Assembly: GCA_033030425.1 (NCBI GenBank)
Contig: JAUFSD010000021.1
Location: forward strand, 930,001 to 994,000
DNA: 64,000 nucleotides
Direction of reading: 5' to 3'
Origin: Verpa conica
Lineage: Eukaryota > Ascomycota > Pezizomycetes > Pezizales > Morchellaceae
Part shown: positions 56,038 through 64,000 of the stretch, piece after piece
Layout: every line of letters begins with the position of its first letter
Position numbering within the stretch: position 1 is the first letter of the stretch
The notes under the pieces: model-generated
Database searches by the model: none
What the model saw: only the letters and a program-made list of their open reading frames with translations
What the model was told of the DNA's origin: nothing
Program-made: the position numbers and the translations under genes

Positions 56038-58590
56038 AGTAGCGTGATATGTTTCTATTTAGTCAACCGACCATCTGCCATTAGTATATTTTCATCTCCA
56101 GTATCTTCAACCTGAACCCTACTCTCCACAGATTCATCTCATCACCTTCATCTGCCACTCAGTGACTCAAGCCTTTAACGGCCATTCAACATCTTCTTAC
56201 TTCTAGCTTCTCTCATCTTGTTACTTCTGCAATATTGCATCTCCATCTAGAGTTGCCTAGATTCCATCATCTATCGATAGTCTATACACCTCGTTGGATA
56301 TTACCGAGTGTAATTACAGACATTGAACTCCTCACTAGAGATGATATATTCAGTATGTTCTCGCCTAATTTATCTTAGAGCTGACCCACTGGGCTAGAGT
56401 TATACTTACCATGAGAAAGATTCTCTTCAAAAATATAGCACAATACAGAACAATGCAAATTTTTACTGGGGAGCCGGTTCGGATGCTGTGATATGACTAG
56501 TTTAGTAGATACCCCCACCCACCTCGTCCTGGTTTCGGATATTACACGGAATATTCTATATACCTAGTCTGGACAAAAAAACCGGCCGCTGAACTGTTCC
56601 AACGATTTAATAAAAACTAGGTTGTTCGATGCCTAAGTGAATCGACCAGTAGGGCTAAATGATGCGGAGATGAACTTAGAAATGGTCTCTACCACCTTTA
56701 CTGTCGATAGCTGAAATTGCCGGTTGAAGCTTTAGGTGGTACCGAGAAAATCTCCGCTACCTGTCGCTTTATTATAGCTGATTCTGAGGAATCACTTTTA
56801 CGGGGGTTCCTCGACTACATTTGCTGAACCATGTGAATATTTGAGAGTTCAGTCAGGCTCTCCAGGACTCAATTTAGAAGGTATTTGAATTGAGTGATTA
56901 CTCATGATACAACATAATTCAGGCTGAGGGTTGGAACCTTTGCCAATGGAGGGTGCTTTGGGGGTGCGAATGAGTAAGCACCCCTAAATTGATTCACAAT
57001 TAGCGACGGAAATGAAACAACACGCCTTTAAGTAAAGAAAGGCATTATGTCAGTATGTAGGTACACATTGTGACGGACTGGGCTTCAATCACTTGAGATA
57101 CTAAATAATGATGTGTCGGACCCCATGACTTTCTTAACAGGCCCTAGGCCAAGGAATATAGATAGCGAATAAATCTAAAAGTCAGGCTGAAACGTACCAA
57201 TCTACTTTACACATGGCGTTATTCATAAGCGAGGAATATTTCAAATTTTTGACAGCTGCCATACGGTATACTCACTTATTAGGAGAGTGCCGAAGAAAGC
57301 TTGGGAATAGCCCAAAGGGGTAAGGCTCCTTGATGAGACTTGGCAGGACAACCATTCAAATTACAGAACTATATTCCATCGTGTATAAAAAGATATATTT
57401 AAGCTTAATATGAACTTTTATCGACTCAAGGCAGTGAAGTCACGGGGTCTACGGATACCGGTACCGTTTCTTCGCTACATCATCGGTTTCCGTCTAGGTT
57501 AGTGAAACAGAGTTGTGATACCTGGCTGAAACGTGGTTGCGCCGCGTATGAGTACATGCATATTGGGTCCGTTTCCCAATGAAAAACTGGGCTGAATTGG
57601 GCACCTCATCGCCGGCGCTTCTAGTTGCCAGGATTTGTAACTGCTTGTCTTGAAGAGATATGAATTTTTCAAGAACTAGAGACACTAAAGAACGAAAACC
57701 TGGTGGTTTATCTTCGTTGCGATAATGGAGTACTCTACCGGTACTGTTTCACGCATGGGCCATATAGCACTTCTACCAATCCCTATTGTTGGCACTTGAC
57801 GGGAGCGAGATAAGCCTGCCGATAGAGCTCACGCTCAACTCTTGGCGGCCGAAGAGTGGCGGTTATACTGGGCTTACGAGCTTCTACCCTCGTGTCTGCA
57901 TAGCGTTACGGACGCTTGTCTCACATGCCCAACACTGCTCCTGAGCCCCGATTCCCCTCACGTACTAAGGACTCCTTTCCAGTGTAAAAAACTTCCAGCA
58001 TGGAGCCGTTACAAGATATGTACCGATGTTGTACAGCTACACTTTGACATCCCCCACCTACCATTTCGATACTTTCCCAATCTAGCCCCTAAGATGAGGC
58101 GAAATGGTAAAGAGCACATGTTGCGCTTCGTCCTCTCTTTTTTTCTTTCCCTCCTTTCTCGCTTTTTCTACCCTAGCGTCAACGCAAGTCCTTCTACGAT
58201 TTCTCCTTTTAATACCTTGCGCGGGCTAGTTCTCTGCTGTACTCTTACATTTTGCGTTTTAATTTGTAACTATAGGGCTTCTTCTTTTTGTATACTTCTT
58301 TATTTTTTATTTTTCTTTCGTTTTCCATTCCTTCTACTCTACCTCCTACGAATCTACAACAGCTTTCTGCCAACATACTGAAGTAGGGTTAAGGACATCC
58401 TTAATTGGAGTAAGGAACCGCCTTGTAGTTGAAGGTTTGTTGTTACCGCTTTCGTCAAATCCGCCAATAATGTTTGCTTACTGGTAGTAGAACATTAAAG
58501 CCCTGGGCGCTTAGTGATATCTGTGAGTCCGCCACTTTCGTCAAGTGTATCGTAGTTGCTTAACTACAGTCATTATTACCGCCACCGCCG

Positions 58591-58637
58591 TTCTTCCTTC
58601 CTTCCTTCCTTTCTTCCTCCCTTTCTCCTCCTATTCA
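58591..58637. repeat. CTTC-type polypyrimidine microsatellite
   Basis: About four CTTC units grade into a longer C/T tract, about 290 bp upstream of the gene at 58927. Confidence 0.7.
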
Positions 58638-58926
58638 TTTCTCTAACTATTTTCTGCGGTCGCTAGGGTTGACGCGTAAGAGGCCGAGTCTTTTAATAAC
58701 TACGACTGGTTCGATTCACATACATTCTTCGCAACCCTTTTTTTAGTATTCTATTCTTTTTAGGTTCTTCCAAGAGAAGAAAGGTTCAAATAATTATCCG
58801 GAGGAATCATTGACAACTAAGGAGGGTCTTTGGCCCAACATATCCAAGCTGGCTTCGAGAATTTTATAAGAGTCACTTCGAACACTAAAATTCGGAGTGG
58901 GCATACAATAGTATTTAACAAGCATC

Positions 58927-61900
58927 ATGGAAGCTGCTGGGGTTTTGTCCACAGCCTTTGGACTGTAACAACCCAATAATAATACTCTAGTTCTTTATGT
59001 TTTTAGTATTAATATACTGACGATTAATCATAGTGGACTTCTTCTACATGCCTCCCAGGCGGCTTTCTTTACAGCTATCAATGGCCACATAAAGACACTG
59101 TTCCTCCACCGCCGAAGGCTGGTCCTTCTTTCATTCCTTCTCTGTGTTTCGATATACTCCGTATTCCAATTCGCAACCCTTCTTCTCCTCGAGGATTCAT
59201 CATGTAGTGTTACAGTTCGGTTTACCCTCTTCTTCGACCAAGCCGCCCGGGTCTCTGCGCTTGCACTCGTAGTCTGGAAGGTATGCGATGAAACATACAA
59301 CAATACAACTGAGAAAGTATGCTGGGTTGTGATAGTTGGGTTGCGGATATTGCTGGGAGGAATCATTGTCGGTTTCACAGGGTGGACATTTATGCCTGTT
59401 TGCTTTCCACAACCGATGCATTTGGCTACAGGGATTGTCCATGTGGCATTTGATGTAGTGTGCTGGGGGATATTACTTTTTAGGATTGTGGCAATTTGGG
59501 CACTGTTTGTGGATCAAGGGAGAGGAGGGAAGGCTGATGGGAAGAGTCAGGGCTATGGGCTATTTCTGATTGTACTGAGCTTTATTGGGTGGACGATTGT
59601 AAGTACAGGTTATTGGGGGAAAGAGGTCATGATTTTTTTTTGGAGAAGCTGAGAAGGGGCTCCCCTCCAAACTGAGCTAACTAACAGGAAATGATAATAG
59701 GGAAGTTTCCCATACTTGATGAATGTCGGCGAAAGCATCTTTGTCAGGATGATTCCATATATCTTAACTCTCGCTCTAGCACTTGGTAAGTATTTAATAC
59801 ACTCAAATATGCGAGAGAAGATCAAATTGACCACGGTTTCATTTTCTAGGTGTCCTTAGCTGTTTCCCTTCTATCGTGTTCTCTGTCCCTATCTCTAGGT
59901 CCGATGACTCCTACAACCACAAACTCCACCACTTTGGCTCTAGCCCCACAAGACGAGCACGCGCCACCACCTCCCCCAACTTCAACCCCGGAGATATCGA
60001 GTCAAACAAAGTAAATAGATTCCCAGGTTACGGTATGGACTTTGACAAGAACCTTAACGGTTCACGGACAAGTATGATGTTCCGGTCTATTATCGGCGCA
60101 CCGATTGTCCACCCTGGGACTGCCCTACCATGGTCACTAGACACTGATGCCTCAGAGAACGTCACGAGACCCAAGCCGACAAAGGCTATGCCGATTGACA
60201 GAAGACCTAGTGTTGCGCCTTCGCATAATGCAAAGCCGAGCATATCAGGTCCAATAATGAGGAATGGATCATTCGATGGTGCAGAGGAGAACGCGGAGGT
60301 TCCAACAAGCAACCCATTTGGGAAAGTAAAGACAGTGGACTTGAGGACAGCAGCAGAAACAGAGCGACAACGTATCGATGCCGTTTTCGAAAGAGAGCAG
60401 GAACGGAAGAAATTACAGGAGGCCGCTTCTGGTGTTGCAGTTTCTTCTAATTCAGCTGCCACACCGAAATCTGCAACAGACTATAGAAATATAGAACACT
60501 CAACAAGCGTTAAGAGGAAGCCGGTGATTCCGCAACTTCCTTCGGGGCCTGCTGCGTTTAGAGTTTCTGCGGTTAGAAGGGAGGAAAGTGGGTCGGGTAG
60601 TCCATCAAGTCTACGACAGTCAGTATTTGCCGCAGCGGAAGGGGAATCGGATTGGGGGATGAGGTATAGCACGAATAGCATTGAGACTGAAGATGACGAT
60701 ACGACTCGCTATACAACAGCTTCCCACGCTCCTTACAATTTGGCTGCACCTCCGAGGATTCCACCGCTTGAGATGATGGATGATGACCCAAAAGTCATGT
60801 TTGTCAACGAGATCGTGTATGATGATCCGGCACTGGTCAAGTCAATTATGGGAGCGACAGATGTCGCCTTGACAACCTCTAGATATTCACAGTCCACAAC
60901 AGGAGCATTCAGAAGGAGTCCTTCATCAGCGATTAAGCGCCTTCCAGGAATCCTCACACCAACACAAGAGTTGAATGAGTCTGTGATCTCTTCACCGTCA
61001 GCGCCGGTTATGAATAGACCTAGAAGCGTGAAGAAAATTACTGAAAGGGGCATTTTCCCTTCGAATATGGATCACGAATTGACTGCACAGATGCAATACA
61101 ACAAGAAACAGCCACTTACAGACAGGTTATCGATTCTCCCACGGATCGATACGAAGCCACTGCCTGAAACCCCTGTAGAGAAGTTGGTCACTGAAAAGAA
61201 GCGAACGAGGGAGATTGTATTCCCTATCCCACCCTTTAGAGCACCTTCCACCAGGAAGCCAGCGCCCCCTCCTATTACTATAACTATCCCAGCAATTCTA
61301 TCTCCAGAAATTGTACAAAATATCCCGGCACCTAATCCAGTCGAAACCTCAGAGCCAGTTCCTAGCCCCAAGCCAGCTATTCCTGAAAAGTCGGAGAAGC
61401 GTTTAATGAGCCCAACTGTCAACTACCAGCAAGCTGAGGTCACTGCCTACGAGGCCGCAAAAGCATGGGTCGATAGTGTATCTGCTATTAGCGATAAACC
61501 GAAATATGCAGAAAGTATCATTGAGCCTCTCCCCTCTGTCGCTTACGACTCAACGAACGACATTAGTGTAAGAAGTAGCGCTGTTGTGTCAGAGTACACG
61601 CAAAGCACTCCCCAGCGCACGAGTCTAATCGCCTTGACCATATCCCCTGCCGTTAAAGAAGACGACGAGTTCACTGACATTGATATTGACTCCGATTCAG
61701 AATGCGAAGAAATCGAAGACTTGGAAGAGGCCCACTCAGGGTCAAGCTCTGGCGAGCGGACCCAAAGCGAGGCGGATGAAATGATCATGAACGGAGGCGA
61801 AGGCTACTCAACAGAAGAAGATTCTTATGAGGAATACTTCACTGATAGTGAAGAAGGATATCTTGATGATGGGGTCGTAATTTCGGATATAGAGGACGGA

Positions 61901-64000
61901 ACAACGTACGATAAGATCGCGCTCGCTGAACGCAAGCTCAACGCGAAACTCCAAGGCCTTACAGAGACTTTACCAAATGCTATTCCCCGCAACTTCCAGA
62001 TTGGAGATCATATACCTACATTTTCCGAGAGCCGCCGAAAATATGGAAGCAGAAGGAAGCCACCACCCTCTCCTATAGGATTCCTTGTGCGGCAGAAGCG
62101 TGTCTCCCAGCAGATCGAAGCACGTCTAACAATGTTCACCGGAAATCAGAACCTCGCCCCTCTTGAGGATCTCTTGAATAGGTTTCCAGTTAGCCAAAAA
62201 CGTGATAACCGAGTGAGCTATATATCTGATGGCAGAAACTCCCTTATTGCTCGCCTAGAGATGGAGATGGGCCAACAGGAAAGCCAGTGGATGGGAATGC
62301 ACAAGTCAATTGCAAGGAACTCAGTGGGATCACTAGAAGAAACCCCAGAGAAAAGATTATCACGATTGTCTCAGAACCTCGCGCAACGCCGCTCATTACT
62401 GGCAAAAGTTAATAGTGGTATTGATAGACGGCTGAGTACTGCAAATTCATCGTTATCTTCAACTACACAGCAGAACACCTGGAAAATGCAACTTGTGGAT
62501 GCTCAGATGGAGTATCTCATACAGGCGCCATTGATGAACCCGGGAGAGGTTCCATTCAAACCGATTTCAATCCTAGAAAGCCAGAATACACCTATCTCGG
62601 TAGTATCGGAATTAGGCTCGGAGGAGTATGAGGATTCTGAGGAATACGAAGATTCAGAGGTATATGACGATTCAGAGGACGATGAGTCGCCATTTGGCAC
62701 AATTGAAGGTGAGGCCCAGAGGAAATCCTTTTACGGAAACGATAATTCGAACTTTGTCATGGAAGGGCAAGACGAAGAACTCGAGGACTATGTAAAGGAA
62801 GGAGAAGAAGATATACACGAACACAGAGACGAAATCCAACCTCTTCAAGCTACGGTCTACTGTCCCAGCGCCCGCTCTACCAGCACCAATCCTCCTCCCC
62901 AGTCTCCCCTCCAAGTTTTCTACACCTCCACAACAGAATCCTTCTCACCAAGCATAGCGTCATCTCCGATTTCAGTTCTCTGGAATCCTCGGCCTACTCA
63001 AGAGGGGTCTAATTCTTCAAGCAAACAATTATGGACCTACCAAGCACGATCACCCGAACCCCCCTTCGTATTTCCCCCTGCAGTAGACCTAAGGCCTAAA
63101 CAACGTATCACACTTGCACCAGTTGGTAAAGTAACCACTAGCTTATGGACAAAAACACACAGCCCCCAGTCCACATCTCATACAGGTTTATGGAAAAATC
63201 CGAAAGAATATAAAACGAAAAGTATTATCACCTCTCCACCCGCAACTGGTCAGAGTCGGCGTTCACTCAAGAGGGTTACCTTTGTAGAGGAAGTAGTGAC
63301 TGGTAACTAAGCCCGTTCTCATTTCATGTACATATAGCCCCCAATTAACTAAATATAGTCGAGCCAGCCAGCTTCTTTGGCAAATTCAAGAAACTTTGGG
63401 GAGCACAGAAAAAGTTTGAACCCGCCGGAATTCCTGCCCCAGTGATCGCAAAAGAGCTACAGGCTGTGGGAGCGCCCATTTATAGAACCCTAGATGCTAC
63501 TGCTGTTAAATATGCAAATAAGATGCTACCGCCCCTTCCCTCACAGGAAACCCCCGTACTCCCCGAGGACCTCAAGGAACCAGCCCACAGCTCCCTTTGG
63601 TCATGCCCACCACCTCCAGTCGCCGGCAAAAAAACACTGCTATGGGGTCCAGCACCTGTACAGGAAGCTTATGATACACCATTATTCACTAAGGATACTT
63701 CTTCACTCCGTAAAAGGACTCCTCAGCACGCAGTACTCCCGATTTTAACCTCTAGTACTCTCTGGGGAACACGTCAACAATCACTTTGGTCAAATACTAG
63801 TATGGAATCTGGGTACCTCTGGTCTCAAAAAGCAAAAACGACATCTGTTCCCAGCCGTCTCTGGCCTTCAGCTCTCTCGCTACCAGTCAATGAGTATTTA
63901 CCATCCTCTATAAGGCATCCACAAGTCCCATTAGGACTTCCAGTTTTAGAGTCTACCGAGCTCTGGAAACCCCACCATGTTGATGTCACAGAAGAGACTA
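58927..64000 (+). CDS. Multi-membrane protein with a long disordered LW-motif tail (3' end beyond window)
   Basis: Exons 58927-58964, 59034-59598, 59701-59785, 59850-63302 and 63359 to beyond 64000 join in phase, giving about 1594 residues so far. The first ~265 residues hold about six membrane helices (for example LLSFLLCVSIYSVFQFATLL, IVGLRILLGGIIVGF, GLFLIVLSFIGWTI). The rest is hydrophilic and apparently disordered, with an acidic stretch (EYEDSEEYEDSEVYDDSEDD). The C-terminal part repeats a short x-L-W motif at least twelve times (VLWNP, SLWTK, GLWKN, LLWGP, TLWGT, RLWPS, ELWKP and others). Stopping at 63310 would ignore a good donor (63303), an acceptor at 63358 and ~640 bp of open frame in the matching phase, so I extend the gene. 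Function unknown. Confidence 0.75.

Larger units (their letters stand above)
55165..58926. other. Gene-poor spacer (about 3.8 kb)
   Basis: It contains the solo LTR at 55796-56037, a short imperfect inverted repeat near 55564-55649 and a CTTC microsatellite near 58591. A frame at 57842-58381 opens only from TTG, has no ATG for some 80 codons and ends in a T-rich stretch, so I do not call it. No gene is supported. Confidence 0.5.

Noticed and set aside
57842..58381. 179-codon plus ORF
   Set aside because: It opens only from TTG, its first ATG is about 85 codons in, and the C-terminal part is a translation of T-rich DNA.
58689..58720. GGTTCGATTC B-box-like sequence
   Set aside because: No matching A box, acceptor stem or anticodon stem nearby, so it is not a tRNA.
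1..64000. CRISPR array, rRNA genes, prokaryotic operons
   Set aside because: No regularly spaced identical repeats and no rRNA sequence were seen. Introns and gene families show a fungal nuclear origin.

Overview
The window looks like a stretch of nuclear chromosome from a filamentous ascomycete (Pezizomycotina). Nearly all genes carry introns of about 48-118 bp with GT..AG ends and CTAAC/CTAAT-type branch sites. The gene content fits too: a fungal complex I 9.5 kDa subunit, a Pth11-like receptor, a fungal amino-acid permease and a TGL1-type lipase. Long AT-rich spacers of 3-6 kb with transposon remnants separate small gene groups. This resembles a repeat-rich, early-diverging lineage such as truffle-like Pezizomycetes, but that placement is inference.

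Layout: an N-terminal fragment of an unknown gene (minus, 1-1110); a six-exon TGL1-like lipase (plus, 4283-6398); tRNA-Leu(CAG) at 7225-7304; a decayed ankyrin array broken by a small foldback element (about 8080-8915). A GRAM/TBC Rab-GAP (minus, 9227-12622) lies divergent from a large EF-hand, coiled-coil, tail-anchored protein of KASH-like architecture (plus, 14337-19238). Next come the complex I 9.5 kDa subunit (minus, 20371-20562) and an FtsJ-like methyltransferase (minus, 21002-22327).

From 22.3 to 46.5 kb the region is gene-poor and holds three genes: an amino-acid permease (minus, 27314-29291), a secreted GMC oxidoreductase (minus, 35619-37712) and a Pth11-like seven-helix protein (plus, 42341-43839). 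Between them lie a 305-bp TA-flanked MITE (33558-33862) and an LTR fragment (45457-45639).

From 46.5 kb to the end: a disordered protein (minus, 46552-49128), bleomycin hydrolase (minus, 49660-51375), and a Mutator-like transposon (52207-55154) whose transposase is split by a solo LTR with a 5-bp target duplication. A second solo LTR with a 5-bp duplication follows at 55796-56037. A multi-membrane protein with an LW-motif tail (plus, from 58927) runs off the right edge.

The genes do not form one pathway. Several are housekeeping (lipid turnover, vesicle traffic, respiration, peptide turnover); others face the environment (permease, secreted oxidase, receptor). The best-supported novelties are the nested MULE/solo LTR, the foldback insertion that can be subtracted exactly from an ankyrin repeat, the MITE, the KASH5-like architecture and the LW-repeat protein. 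Exon joins were read by hand from splice signals and phase; none has transcript support here.
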